From a bacterium (lineage in GTDB: Bacteria; Patescibacteriota; Saccharimonadia; Saccharimonadales; UBA4665): a stretch of 32,207 nucleotides of DNA. The notes below the pieces were generated by a model. The model ran no database searches. It had not been told where the DNA came from and saw only the letters and a program-made list of their open reading frames with translations. The position numbers were made by a program, and so were the translations under genes. Within the stretch, counting starts at the first letter, position 1, and the number at the start of each line of letters is the position of its first letter. The stretch is from contig DAIDMV010000006.1 of assembly GCA_027448765.1 (NCBI GenBank), positions 1 to 32,207 of the forward strand, in the 5' to 3' direction. Below, piece after piece: positions 6,235 through 15,590 of the stretch.

Positions 6235-7034
6235 TGAAAATTGACCTTATCATTCCAGTATACAATGAACAGGATTTTTTAGTTGATTGTCTCGATTCGA
6301 TTCAGCGGCAGAGTTTGAAACCAGATAACGTCATTCTTGTTAACAATAATTCAACCGACCAGAGCCTGGAGATTATTAAACGTTACCCTTTTGTGACGGT
6401 TATTAATGAAACTAGACAAGGTGTATTTTACGCTAGGACTAAAGGTTTTGATTATTCTAAGGCTGATTTAATGGTTCGAATTGATGCTGACAGTATTTTG
6501 CCGGTAGATTATATAGAAACTGTTAATCGTGTATTTGCTTCTCAACCAGATTTAGATGCTGTAACTGGTTCGGTGGCTTATTATGATTGTTTGTGGCCTA
6601 AATTATCTTATCAGGTAGATTTAATTTTGAGACGTGGTTTAGTGACTTTACTGGATAAAGCAATGTTTCTATATGGTTCCAATATGGTAATTAAAAAGTC
6701 TGCTTATTTAAAAGTGAGAGACAGACTGTCTTTTAATTCAAAAATTCATGAAGATATTGATTTAGCTCTTCATTGTCAAGAAGAACATTTAAGTGTAGTT
6801 TATAAAAAAGAATTGTTGGTTAATGTTTCTTCAAGAAGATTTGCGGTTGGTTTTAAAGATTTTATGTTATATTTTTTGGCGACTCCAGTTACCTATTTTC
6901 ATCATAAAAAATTTAAAGGAGTTTATTTTTATCCTTTGTTACTTTTGAGTATGGTTTTTTATGTTTTTATCTGGTTTAATGTTCAGCCAGTGGCTTCACA
7001 GCAATCCTTTAAACGAGCTAATCCAATCAATTAA
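6234..7034 (+). CDS. family 2 glycosyltransferase
   Basis: The 266-residue protein has the GT-A nucleotide-sugar fold. It opens with IIPVYNEQ (residues 6-13), shows a mid-domain NNNSTDQS loop, and has the metal-binding DAD triplet (84-86). A HEDIDLAL motif near residue 170 supplies the catalytic-base region. The C-terminus has one or two hydrophobic segments (about 205-255), suggesting membrane association. Such enzymes transfer sugars to lipid carriers, cell-wall polymers or surface glycans; donor and acceptor are unknown. It is the divergent partner of the glycoside hydrolase, which suggests both work on surface glycans. It ends 6 bp from the convergent lipid-kinase gene. Confidence 0.85.
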   Translation: MKIDLIIPVYNEQDFLVDCLDSIQRQSLKPDNVILVNNNSTDQSLEIIKRYPFVTVINETRQGVFYARTKGFDYSKADLMVRIDADSILPVDYIETVNRVFASQPDLDAVTGSVAYYDCLWPKLSYQVDLILRRGLVTLLDKAMFLYGSNMVIKKSAYLKVRDRLSFNSKIHEDIDLALHCQEEHLSVVYKKELLVNVSSRRFAVGFKDFMLYFLATPVTYFHHKKFKGVYFYPLLLLSMVFYVFIWFNVQPVASQQSFKRANPIN

Positions 7035-7040
7035 TGGTGA

Positions 7041-8015
7041 TTATTTTTTAATCGTTAAAATAGTAGAGCTTTTTTTTGATAATCCCAGGTTGAGGTGAAT
7101 TGGTTGATTATTTTGGGGAGTTAATTTGAAGGTATCACCGTCAGCCTGCAAGACGAGTCCGTCATAAATACTAAGATCAAAATCTTGAGATTCTTCGGTA
7201 CTAATTTTATGGTCTGAATCTAAATGATTACCCAAGACTAAATCGATTAAAAATTTAAAAGTAATACCATTAATAATGTGAACTTGACTTTCTGGTTCAA
7301 GATTTTTTGAGGTAGTTTTAATAAAACCAGCAAATCGTCTTCCTTTAGTAACAACTAATTCTTTGACGGGCTGAATATTATTTTTGCCAGTTTGATTAAG
7401 TCCGAAGCTAGAACTATGTTCTAAAAGTGTTTTAGCAACAATTAAGCCGTTTAAAAACATTTGCGGTGAACGATGTTTGAATAGTTGCATCTGATTAATC
7501 TTTTCGGCTGTCAGGCCACTTAATCCGACACCTAAAACGTTATAAGCTCGAATAATATCTGACTGATTGATACGAGCTTCAATGGGATGAATTTCGCCTT
7601 TAACTAATTGATCTTGCAAGATTAAGCCAATTAGATCATATGGGGATTTTCTCATTTCAAAATTACTGTTTAAGTCTCTGGCTCCACCGACAAATTTAGT
7701 TGTAATAACTGGAGTTGATCGAAAAGATTCGTCAATACGTAGTGATTCAAAGACATTTCTGATGGTTCCATCACCTCCAACAACGATGAGGCAATCTTTA
7801 TCGGAGTCTAAAGATTGATCATAAATTTTTTCGAAAGTTTTTCGAGGATTTTGTCCGGTTTCGATAAAATCAATTGGCCTATCTTGGCTAATAATTCTTT
7901 TTAGATTACTAGCACTTTTTAAAACTCCATGACGATTCGGATTACCTAAAATGATAAATTTTTCAATTTGTGATGATTGAAACCCGCGATTATATCTACT
8001 AGGGTTGACTTCCAT
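7041..8015 (-). CDS. diacylglycerol kinase catalytic-domain protein (YegS/DgkB-like)
   Basis: The 324-residue protein carries the DAGK catalytic motif VVGGDGTIRNVFESL (about residues 78-92, GGDGT at 80-84). An earlier ILGNPN strand and a late QADGD segment also fit the two-domain lipid and sphingosine kinase fold. The family phosphorylates diacylglycerol or related lipids at the membrane. The usual N-terminal 'NPxSG' is present only as NPNRHG, and substrate choice is unknown. A -10 box with an upstream TG lies 6 nt before the ATG, so it has its own leaderless promoter despite following the cobalamin and glutaredoxin genes closely. Confidence 0.8.
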   Translation of the reverse strand: MEVNPSRYNRGFQSSQIEKFIILGNPNRHGVLKSASNLKRIISQDRPIDFIETGQNPRKTFEKIYDQSLDSDKDCLIVVGGDGTIRNVFESLRIDESFRSTPVITTKFVGGARDLNSNFEMRKSPYDLIGLILQDQLVKGEIHPIEARINQSDIIRAYNVLGVGLSGLTAEKINQMQLFKHRSPQMFLNGLIVAKTLLEHSSSFGLNQTGKNNIQPVKELVVTKGRRFAGFIKTTSKNLEPESQVHIINGITFKFLIDLVLGNHLDSDHKISTEESQDFDLSIYDGLVLQADGDTFKLTPQNNQPIHLNLGLSKKSSTILTIKK

Positions 8016-8021
8016 TATTTT

Positions 8022-8027
8022 ATTATA
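8022..8027 (-). promoter_or_regulatory. extended -10 promoter of the lipid kinase
   Basis: TGGTATAAT reads on the minus strand, with TATAAT 6 nt before the ATG at 8015. A partial -35 (TTGATT, 8044-8049) lies 16 nt upstream. Confidence 0.65.
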
Positions 8028-8038
8028 CCATAAAATTA

Positions 8039-8608
8039 CTAAAAATCAATTCCAGGATTAGCTAGGAATTTTTGATCAAAATGATGTTTAATTTTAGTCA
8101 TGTCAGTGGCGATATCAACTAAATTAAATAAATCAGTTGGAAAATTACGACCAGTTAGACATAAGCTAGTGGTGGGATGTTTTTTAATAATTAAATTTTT
8201 TAAAGCTTGTTTGGAAATTAGACCATCGTTAACCGCGTTATTAATTTCGTCACAAATGACTACTTGATATTTGCCACTTCGACTTAATGATTGGGCTAGT
8301 TGAAGAGTTTCTTGAGCGGCTCGATGATGGTCTTCTTGACTAATATGATGAGGACTTAATTCTCCAGCATTGTAAAAACCTTTTCCACCTTTATAAAAAA
8401 ATAATTGATCATGATAAACCGACTGAATATTTCTAATAAAAATATGCTCAGCTACGCCCCAGTATTTTATAAATTGTAAAAACGCCGTTTGGTTATTATT
8501 GCCCAAAGAACGAACCATCAGTCCGAGTGCCGCCGAAGTCTTACCCTTACCTTCACCGGTATAAACAATTACAACTGATGATTTGGTTTGATAGTCTTCA
8601 AAAGCCAT
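8039..8608 (-). CDS. cobO: CobO/CobA-type corrinoid adenosyltransferase
   Basis: The 189-residue protein has a P-loop at residues 18-25 (GEGKGKTS), typical of the CobA/CobO/BtuR enzymes that move the adenosyl group of ATP to cobalt in corrinoids. VVICDEINNAVNDGLI and the LCLTGRNFP strand are conserved family motifs. The protein is cytosolic. Its ATG follows directly after the TAG of the upstream glutaredoxin gene, so the two form an operon. No other cobalamin gene is in the window; salvage of imported corrinoid is one explanation. A repurposed nucleotide-binding role is possible, because this lineage generally lacks B12 synthesis. Confidence 0.82.
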   Translation of the reverse strand: MAFEDYQTKSSVVIVYTGEGKGKTSAALGLMVRSLGNNNQTAFLQFIKYWGVAEHIFIRNIQSVYHDQLFFYKGGKGFYNAGELSPHHISQEDHHRAAQETLQLAQSLSRSGKYQVVICDEINNAVNDGLISKQALKNLIIKKHPTTSLCLTGRNFPTDLFNLVDIATDMTKIKHHFDQKFLANPGIDF

Positions 8609-8860
8609 CTAACTAACTAGTTGATGCTTTTTGAGACTGTCATTAATTTTTGGTCGATCAAAACCGATAACAATGTCTCCGGCGATATCTAGAACTGGAA
8701 TTCCGCGTTGACCAGATTTTTCAAAAGCTTCTTGACCGTCAGCGGGATTTGTTTCAATATTTTTTTCAACAAAATTAACGTTGATTGATTTTAAATATTC
8801 TTTAGCTGATCGACAAAAACCACACCAATCAGCTGAGTAAATGGTAACCTGATTATTCAT
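8609..8860 (-). CDS. glutaredoxin-like thiol oxidoreductase
   Basis: The 83-residue protein is a single thioredoxin-fold domain. The active site WCGFC (C13 and C16) follows the first strand VTIYSADWC. The cis-proline loop is GIPVLDI, and the glutathione- or mycothiol-site region is GDIVIGFDRPKI. The CGFC centre is nearer to NrdH/mycoredoxin-type proteins than to classical CPYC glutaredoxins. It likely reduces disulfides in the cytosol. It leads the two-gene operon with the corrinoid adenosyltransferase and has its own promoter 6 nt before the ATG. Confidence 0.85.
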   Translation of the reverse strand: MNNQVTIYSADWCGFCRSAKEYLKSINVNFVEKNIETNPADGQEAFEKSGQRGIPVLDIAGDIVIGFDRPKINDSLKKHQLVS

Positions 8861-8866
8861 AACTTT

Positions 8867-8895
8867 ATTATACGAATAAAAATTAAAAAATTCAA
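8867..8895 (-). promoter_or_regulatory. promoter of the glutaredoxin-adenosyltransferase operon
   Basis: TTGAAT (8890-8895), a 17-nt spacer and TATAAT (8867-8872) precede the ATG at 8860 by exactly 6 nt on the minus strand. The -35 abuts a plus-strand TTGACT at 8896-8901. Confidence 0.7.
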
Positions 8896-8928
8896 TTGAC
8901 TCTTAAACTAAGTTTTATGGTGTGATAA

Positions 8929-8934
8929 TATGAT
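8929..8934 (+). promoter_or_regulatory. -10 box of the ATP synthase operon
   Basis: TATGAT lies exactly 6 nt before the GTG at 8941. This supports that unusual start and predicts a leaderless operon transcript. An alternative -10 (GATAAT, 8924-8929) overlaps it. Confidence 0.5.
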
Positions 8935-8940
8935 GAAAGA

Positions 8941-9234
8941 GTGAATCAAAAGAAATCTTCCAAAGATCAATCTAAAGCTATTTTTTATGCCTCAACCCTA
9001 GACATGAGTTGGCGATTAGCGATAGCTTTTTTAGTGCCATTTTTTGCTGGTTTTTTTATAGATAATTATTTTAAAACCTCACCATTTTGGACCTTAATTG
9101 GACTGGTGATAGGAATTGTCTTAAGTGTGGTGATTGTTTTACAGTCATTTAAAAAAATCAATCATCAACTTGAAAAAAGTGATCAAATCAAGCACAATCA
9201 AGTAGAAGGATCGAAAGAAAAAAATGATATTTAA
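8941..9234 (+). CDS. atpZ: AtpZ/AtpI-like small membrane protein
   Basis: The 97-residue protein starts at a GTG; the ATG codons just upstream run into a stop. It has two transmembrane helices (about residues 25-43 and 49-68) in the order seen in AtpZ/AtpI proteins at the head of F-ATPase operons, with GFFIDNYFKTSPFWTLIGLV as the recognisable core. Relatives help assemble the c-ring or carry Mg2+; which applies here is unknown. The C-terminal tail is highly polar (Gln, Lys, Asn, Glu). It overlaps atpB by 11 nt. Confidence 0.75.
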   Translation: MNQKKSSKDQSKAIFYASTLDMSWRLAIAFLVPFFAGFFIDNYFKTSPFWTLIGLVIGIVLSVVIVLQSFKKINHQLEKSDQIKHNQVEGSKEKNDI

Positions 9235-10012
9235 GTTATTTGCTAGTAGTGGTCCGGTGGTTTATATATCACCAAAGGTTATTTTTCATCTTGGACATAT
9301 TCCAATTACTAATTCTATCTTTTATGGTTGGTTAGTTTTTATTTTTGTGATTGTTTTTTTAATCTATGTAGCGCATCGAGTTAAAATTAAACCAGCCAGA
9401 GGGATTATTCAATTAATTGAGTATGCTTTTGAGTTTATTATTAATTTAATTAACACTAGTTTTGAAGATAAAAATAAAGCTAAGAAATATCAGCCATACT
9501 TTATTACTTTATTTTTAATCATTTTAATCAATAATGAGTTTGAGCTTTTTCCTTTTGCTGGTGAAGCTTTTAAATCAATGGGATGGCCTCTCTTAAGACC
9601 GTTTACCGCTGACTTAAACGCCACTTTTGCTATGGCGGCTATTACGATGGGTTATGTTTATTATTCGTCAGTTAAAGAATCAGGTGGTTTTAGAAAATAT
9701 TTAGGTCATTTTTTTGTTGGTAGTCCGTTTAATCCACTCTATTTAATTATTGGGATTTTAGAAATGACTACAGATTTAACTAGAGTTTTTAGTTTATCGC
9801 TTCGATTGTTTTTAAACGTTACGATTGGTGAAATTGTGATTGGAGTTTTTTCTTACCTTGGTCAATTTTTAGCGCCGATTAGTGCTCTACCTTTTAGTTT
9901 AATTGAAGTCTTTATTATGGCTTTGCAGGCTTATATTTTTACTGTTTTATCGGTGATGTATCTGGCTATTGTAGTTAATCATGCTAGTGAAAAGGAGGTT
10001 CAAACTGCTTGA
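9224..10012 (+). CDS. atpB: ATP synthase Fo subunit a
   Basis: Subunit a forms the proton half-channels beside the c-ring. The 262-residue protein has about five or six transmembrane helices. RPFTADLNATFAMA marks the conserved helix before the channel. SLSLRLFLNVTIGEI carries the essential arginine that faces the c-ring carboxylate. The last helices (LIEVFIMALQAYIFTVLSVMYL) are typical. It starts inside the end of atpZ and is followed by a 56-bp gap containing the strong atpE ribosome site. Confidence 0.96.
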   Translation: MIFKLFASSGPVVYISPKVIFHLGHIPITNSIFYGWLVFIFVIVFLIYVAHRVKIKPARGIIQLIEYAFEFIINLINTSFEDKNKAKKYQPYFITLFLIILINNEFELFPFAGEAFKSMGWPLLRPFTADLNATFAMAAITMGYVYYSSVKESGGFRKYLGHFFVGSPFNPLYLIIGILEMTTDLTRVFSLSLRLFLNVTIGEIVIGVFSYLGQFLAPISALPFSLIEVFIMALQAYIFTVLSVMYLAIVVNHASEKEVQTA

Positions 10013-10068
10013 ATCTAGTACGTTTTTTTGAAACAATAATAAATGAACAATAAAGTAAGGAGATTTTC

Positions 10069-10293
10069 ATGTTTTTAGCAACGACAATTAGTACCACCCT
10101 TTTAGCCAAAGGTTTGATGATTGGTGGTGGTTTTATTGGCCCAGGTATCGGGATTGGTTTAATAGGAGGTAATTATTTACAAGCTGTTGGTCGCAATCCT
10201 GAAGCCGCTAAATTTTTAGGTCAAGCTTTAATTTTTGTGGCTATCGTAGAGTTATTTGGTTTACTAGCTTTCGCTTCAATCTTTATTATTTAA
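10069..10293 (+). CDS. atpE: ATP synthase Fo subunit c
   Basis: The 74-residue hairpin protein forms the rotor ring. Helix 1 is glycine-rich (GGGFIGPGIGIG, residues 19-30), the polar loop is GRNPEAA (41-47), and helix 2 carries the ion-binding carboxylate E61 in AIVELFGLL. The residue after E61 is Leu rather than the Ser/Thr of Na+-binding rings, so protons are the likely coupling ion. An AAGGAG site lies 6 nt before the ATG, the strongest kind in this operon and suited to a high-copy subunit. Confidence 0.96.
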   Translation: MFLATTISTTLLAKGLMIGGGFIGPGIGIGLIGGNYLQAVGRNPEAAKFLGQALIFVAIVELFGLLAFASIFII

Positions 10294-10303
10294 TTATTTT
10301 GCA

Positions 10304-10843
10304 ATGATTTTAAATTTACCTTTATTTTTAGCTTCAACTTCCGGACTAGCTGCCCTTGGGGTTAGCTGGTCGGCTTTAGTTATTCAATTGATTACTTTTG
10401 TTTTAGGTTTTTTGCTGATTAAAAAATATGCCGTTAAACCTATTATGAAAATTCTTGACGATCGTCGTCAGAAAATTGAACAAGGTTTAGAGTTAAGTGA
10501 AGTTATGATCAAACAAGAAAAAGAATTAAAAATTAAGGTTGATAATTTATTGCATCAGGCCCGTCAAGAAGCTGATCAAATGATTGCTGACGCTAGTTCA
10601 GAAGCTCAAAGTTTAGTTAAAAAGGCTGAAAATGATGCCAACAAACGGGGCGAATTATTAATCGAGGAAGCTAAAGAACGAATTAAATTGGAAACTAGTC
10701 GAGCTAAAAAAGAATTAGAAAGCGAAATTTTATCTTTAATTGGTCAAACAACTGGGGCTTTACTGAGACAGAAGTTAAACCAAGAGGAAGATAATCGATT
10801 TATTAAACGATTATTACAAGAAGAAGAAAAGACTGTCCAATGA
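10304..10843 (+). CDS. atpF: ATP synthase Fo subunit b
   Basis: The 179-residue protein has one N-terminal membrane helix (about residues 20-40), a KKYAVKPIMKILDDRRQKIEQGL transition segment and a long charged coiled coil rich in Ala, Glu and Lys, the peripheral stalk. The start at 10304 follows atpE by 10 nt without a clear ribosome site. The first 15 residues are hydrophobic, so a later start cannot be excluded. It overlaps atpH by 4 nt (ATGA). Only one b-type gene is present, so a homodimer is expected. Confidence 0.93.
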   Translation: MILNLPLFLASTSGLAALGVSWSALVIQLITFVLGFLLIKKYAVKPIMKILDDRRQKIEQGLELSEVMIKQEKELKIKVDNLLHQARQEADQMIADASSEAQSLVKKAENDANKRGELLIEEAKERIKLETSRAKKELESEILSLIGQTTGALLRQKLNQEEDNRFIKRLLQEEEKTVQ

Positions 10844-11244
10844 AATATAATCGCTTAGAACTAGCTCAGATTATTTATGGTCAAACCTTAAATTCTACCG
10901 ATACCAAACAACTAGCTCAAGAAATTGCTGCCTTTTTATTGAATAACAATTTAACTGATCAGTTAGATTCAATCATTAGAGATGTCAAATTAATTCGTCA
11001 ACAGAACGGTATATTAGATGTCAAAGTTATTTCTCGCTACCCTATCAACCAATCAATGCTTAGCAGTATTAAGAATTTATTAAAACAGTATTATAATAAT
11101 GTTAAAGAAATCTTAATTGAACCAATTATTGATATTAATTTGATTGGTGGTGTGAGATTAGAGATGGCCGACAGTAGTCTTGATTTAAGTATGTCAAACC
11201 AATTAAAATCTTTACTTTCATTAACTAAACAGAAAAGGATTTAA
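10840..11244 (+). CDS. atpH: ATP synthase F1 subunit delta, short form
   Basis: Delta joins the peripheral stalk to the F1 head. The C-terminal signature is intact: [25 protein letters not shown] (split here as [16 protein letters not shown] and LDLSMSNQL), near residues 97-121. At 134 residues it is about 40 shorter than the common ~175, and the N-terminal helical bundle is abbreviated ([12 protein letters not shown]...[11 protein letters not shown]-type helices). The ATG overlaps the atpF stop by 4 nt, so the start is firm. It precedes atpA by 2 nt. Confidence 0.9.
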   Translation: MKYNRLELAQIIYGQTLNSTDTKQLAQEIAAFLLNNNLTDQLDSIIRDVKLIRQQNGILDVKVISRYPINQSMLSSIKNLLKQYYNNVKEILIEPIIDINLIGGVRLEMADSSLDLSMSNQLKSLLSLTKQKRI

Positions 11245-11246
11245 AA

Positions 11247-12785
11247 GTGTCAAATTTATCAATTGAAGAATTATCTAGCGATATCCGAAGCGCCATTGAA
11301 AATCTTAAAAAACGACCGGAAATTAAAAATGTTGGCATTGTCACCCGAGTTGGTGATGGTATTGCCTGGATTTATGGACTAAGTGATTGTTCTTACAATG
11401 AAATGTTGGAAATTAGTGGTCATGATGGTCGTAAGGTTATGGCCTTTGCTTTTAATTTGGCGGTTGATGAAATTGGGGCGGTTATTTTAGCTGATGATGA
11501 TTTGGTTGAAGCTGGAGCTGAAGTTCAATTATCCGGTAATATTTTAGAGGTAGCAGTTGGTCCAGAATTAATTGGCCGAGTGATTGATCCGCTTGGACGA
11601 CCACTTGATGGTAGGGGTCCAGTCAAAACCAGTTTAATGTCTCGAGTTGAAAAAGCCGCACCAGGTGTTTTAGATCGTAAAGCTGTTTTTGAACCTTTAA
11701 TGACCGGTATTATGGCTATTGATGCCATGATTCCGATTGGTAAAGGTCAGAGAGAGTTAATTATTGGCGATCGTCAAACCGGTAAAACAGCCATTGCAGT
11801 TGACGCTATGATTAATCAAAGTCGTCAAGAAACTGGAGTGATTAATATTTATGTAGCTATCGGTCAAAAGTTATCGAAGATTGCAGCCCTTCAGGAAAGA
11901 CTAAGACGTGAAGGTGCTTTAGATAAGACAATTATTATTGCTACTAGTTCAGCTGATCCGGCAGCCATGCTTTATTTAGCTCCCTACACAGGAGCTACGA
12001 TTGGAGAATATTTTAGAGATAATGGCCAGCACGCTTTAATAGTTTTTGATGATTTGTCTAAGCATGCAGCGGCTTATCGTCAAATGTCACTTCTTTTAAG
12101 ACGACCACCGGGTCGTGAAGCTTATCCGGGCGATGTTTTCTATCTTCATTCTCGTTTGCTAGAAAGGGCGGCTAAGCTCAATGATGAATTGGGTGGTGGT
12201 TCTTTAACAGCTTTACCCATTATTGAAACCCAGGCGGGAGATATTTCAGCTTATATTCCAACTAACGTTATTTCTATTACTGACGGTCAAATCTTCTTGG
12301 AAACCAATTTATTCTATCAAGGTATTAGACCAGCTATTTCAGTCGGTTTATCGGTTTCTAGAGTTGGTGGATCGGCCCAAAATAAAGCTATTAAAGCTGT
12401 TGGTGGTGGTTTAAAACTTTCTTTAGCTCAATTTCGAGAACTAGCTTCTTTTAGTCAATTTTCAACTGATTTGGATGATGAAACTAAGCAAATTATTGAA
12501 CGTGGTCAACGTTTAACTGAGTTATTAAAACAAGCTCAGTTTAGTCCATATTCTATCTGGCAAATGTATGGTTCTTTGTATGTTGCAACTAATGGTTTAA
12601 TGGATAAAATTAAGGTTGATAAAATTAAAACGGCTGAGGATGTTTTTCTCAATAATTTAGCTCAACATCAGGCAGCTTTAATTAAAAAACTTAATACTGG
12701 CGATAAACCAACTGATCACGATAATCAAATTTTGTCTGACGTGGCTAAAAAAGTTTTTAAAACTTTTGAGGATATTCAGGAATAA
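11247..12785 (+). CDS. atpA: ATP synthase F1 subunit alpha
   Basis: The 512-residue non-catalytic nucleotide-binding subunit has Walker A at residues 174-181 (GDRQTGKT). [36 protein letters not shown] is the family's Walker B to arginine region (quoted here as [25 protein letters not shown]). [14 protein letters not shown] is the signature near residue 370, including the arginine finger. Start is GTG at 11247 with an AAAGGA site about 8 nt upstream. Full length and no missing motif suggest a working enzyme. Confidence 0.97.
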   Translation: MSNLSIEELSSDIRSAIENLKKRPEIKNVGIVTRVGDGIAWIYGLSDCSYNEMLEISGHDGRKVMAFAFNLAVDEIGAVILADDDLVEAGAEVQLSGNILEVAVGPELIGRVIDPLGRPLDGRGPVKTSLMSRVEKAAPGVLDRKAVFEPLMTGIMAIDAMIPIGKGQRELIIGDRQTGKTAIAVDAMINQSRQETGVINIYVAIGQKLSKIAALQERLRREGALDKTIIIATSSADPAAMLYLAPYTGATIGEYFRDNGQHALIVFDDLSKHAAAYRQMSLLLRRPPGREAYPGDVFYLHSRLLERAAKLNDELGGGSLTALPIIETQAGDISAYIPTNVISITDGQIFLETNLFYQGIRPAISVGLSVSRVGGSAQNKAIKAVGGGLKLSLAQFRELASFSQFSTDLDDETKQIIERGQRLTELLKQAQFSPYSIWQMYGSLYVATNGLMDKIKVDKIKTAEDVFLNNLAQHQAALIKKLNTGDKPTDHDNQILSDVAKKVFKTFEDIQE

Positions 12786-12791
12786 AACTAA

Positions 12792-13664
12792 ATGGCTACT
12801 ACTATTACCTTAAAAAGACGGATTAATTCAGTTAAGAGCATTCGACAAATCACTAAAGCTCTTCAGTTGGTGGCCGCTTCTAAATTAAAAAGATCACAAG
12901 ATTATGCTACTATGAGTCGAGAGTATGCCCTCTTAGCCGAAAAGTTAGGCCATTATTTGGCTTCCATTCATGAGTTGGAAAAATATAGTTACTTTCAAGT
13001 TCGCCCCATTAGTCGACAGCTCTATATTGTCATTAGTTCTAATAGTGGTCTAGCTGGAGCCTATAATTCTAATTTAATTCGACAATTTGTTCGACAGCTT
13101 CAACAGTCAGGCGATAAAAATCCACCAAAAATTATTGCCATTGGTAATAAGGCAGCTAATTATTGTCGCAATTTAAAAGAAATTGATCTCATGGCAGTTT
13201 ATAATGATTTTTCTGATAAACCAACGGCTAACGATATCCGGCCAATTTTAAAAACAGCAGTTGAAATGTTTAAAGAGTCTCAAATTGACCAGGTTAATTT
13301 AATTTACACTAAATCTATTTCTAATATTAATCAAAAAGTCATCAGTCAAGTTATTCTACCAATTACCCTTGAGGAAAATCAGTCGTCAACTAAAGAGGCA
13401 CTAAATTTTACTAATTTTGAACCAGATATTGAGAGTATTATTGATGAAATTAGTTTTCGTTTAGTTGAGGCTAATCTATGGCAAGCTTTACTGGATAGTT
13501 TAATATCTGAAAATGCTATGAGAATGTTAGCTATGAAAAATGCAACTGATAATGCTAAAGATTTGATTGATGATTATACTTTAACTTTGAACACCGTGCG
13601 ACAGTCAAGAATTACTCAAGAATTGGCTGAAATTTCTGGTGGCGTTGAAGCTTTGAAACAGTAA
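12792..13664 (+). CDS. atpG: ATP synthase F1 subunit gamma
   Basis: The 290-residue rotor shaft has the conserved N-terminal helix (LKRRINSVKSIRQITKALQ, residues 7-25, followed by LVAASKL). The C-terminal helix has the pattern NAMRMLAMKNATDNAKDLI and ends in RQSRITQELAEISGGVEAL, the usual site of contact with alpha3beta3. The central Rossmann-like domain begins LYIVISSNSGLAGAYN. It starts 6 nt after atpA. Confidence 0.96.
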   Translation: MATTITLKRRINSVKSIRQITKALQLVAASKLKRSQDYATMSREYALLAEKLGHYLASIHELEKYSYFQVRPISRQLYIVISSNSGLAGAYNSNLIRQFVRQLQQSGDKNPPKIIAIGNKAANYCRNLKEIDLMAVYNDFSDKPTANDIRPILKTAVEMFKESQIDQVNLIYTKSISNINQKVISQVILPITLEENQSSTKEALNFTNFEPDIESIIDEISFRLVEANLWQALLDSLISENAMRMLAMKNATDNAKDLIDDYTLTLNTVRQSRITQELAEISGGVEALKQ

Positions 13665-13671
13665 TTTATAA

Positions 13672-15078
<1,407 letters not shown>

Positions 15079-15080
15079 AT

Positions 15081-15509
15081 ATGGTTCATTTAAAATTAGT
15101 TTCTCAAACTGGTCTTAAATTTGATGATGACGTTTATGAAGTTGTTATTCCGACTAGTGATGGACAAATCGCTGTTTTAAATGACCATATGCCGATTGTG
15201 ACTAGTATTCAATCAGGAGTTTTATCGATAAGACGTAGCGCCAAAGATCCCGATAGTCGTTTAGAAATGTTTGCTACCTATGGCGGTGTGGTTGAAGTCA
15301 AAAACAATCAGCTCAATATTTTAGTTGATGAAGCCGATCATGCTGATTCTATTGATCAAGCTGAAGTCGAACTGGCCTACGATAAAGCTTTAGAAATGAA
15401 AAAAAATGCTCATGATGAAATTAGTCTCAATCATGCTCAACAACTGATTGATCGTTCACAAATTCGTCTCCAAGTGGTTAATTTACGTAAACATCTTATA
15501 AAAAAATAA
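15081..15509 (+). CDS. atpC: ATP synthase F1 subunit epsilon
   Basis: The 142-residue protein has an N-terminal beta-sandwich (LKLVSQTGLKFDDDVYEVVIPTSDGQIAVLNDHMPI pattern, with the conserved G.I.VL..H.P) and a C-terminal helical hairpin rich in Ala, Glu, Asp and Lys. The full C-terminal domain suggests it can inhibit ATP hydrolysis, a property known for the family. It starts 2 nt after atpD. Only an A/T palindrome around 15501-15520 could serve as an operon end. Confidence 0.93.
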   Translation: MVHLKLVSQTGLKFDDDVYEVVIPTSDGQIAVLNDHMPIVTSIQSGVLSIRRSAKDPDSRLEMFATYGGVVEVKNNQLNILVDEADHADSIDQAEVELAYDKALEMKKNAHDEISLNHAQQLIDRSQIRLQVVNLRKHLIKK

Positions 15510-15562
15510 TATTTTTTTTAACAAGCTATTTACAAATAGTCAACTTAGATGTAATCTTAATC

Positions 15563-15583
15563 TATAATGCAAAATAATAGGAG
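15563..15583 (+). promoter_or_regulatory. promoter and ribosome site of the aquaporin gene
   Basis: TATAAT (15563-15568) and AGGAG (15579-15583, 7 nt before the ATG) decide the start at 15591. The in-frame ATG at 15567 lies inside the -10 box and cannot be the real start if this promoter is used. Confidence 0.65.
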
Positions 15584-15590
15584 AAGTACG

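Noticed and set aside
15501-15520. A/T palindrome after atpC as a rho-independent terminator
   Set aside because: The stem would consist only of A-T pairs with no GC core, so it cannot be called with confidence.
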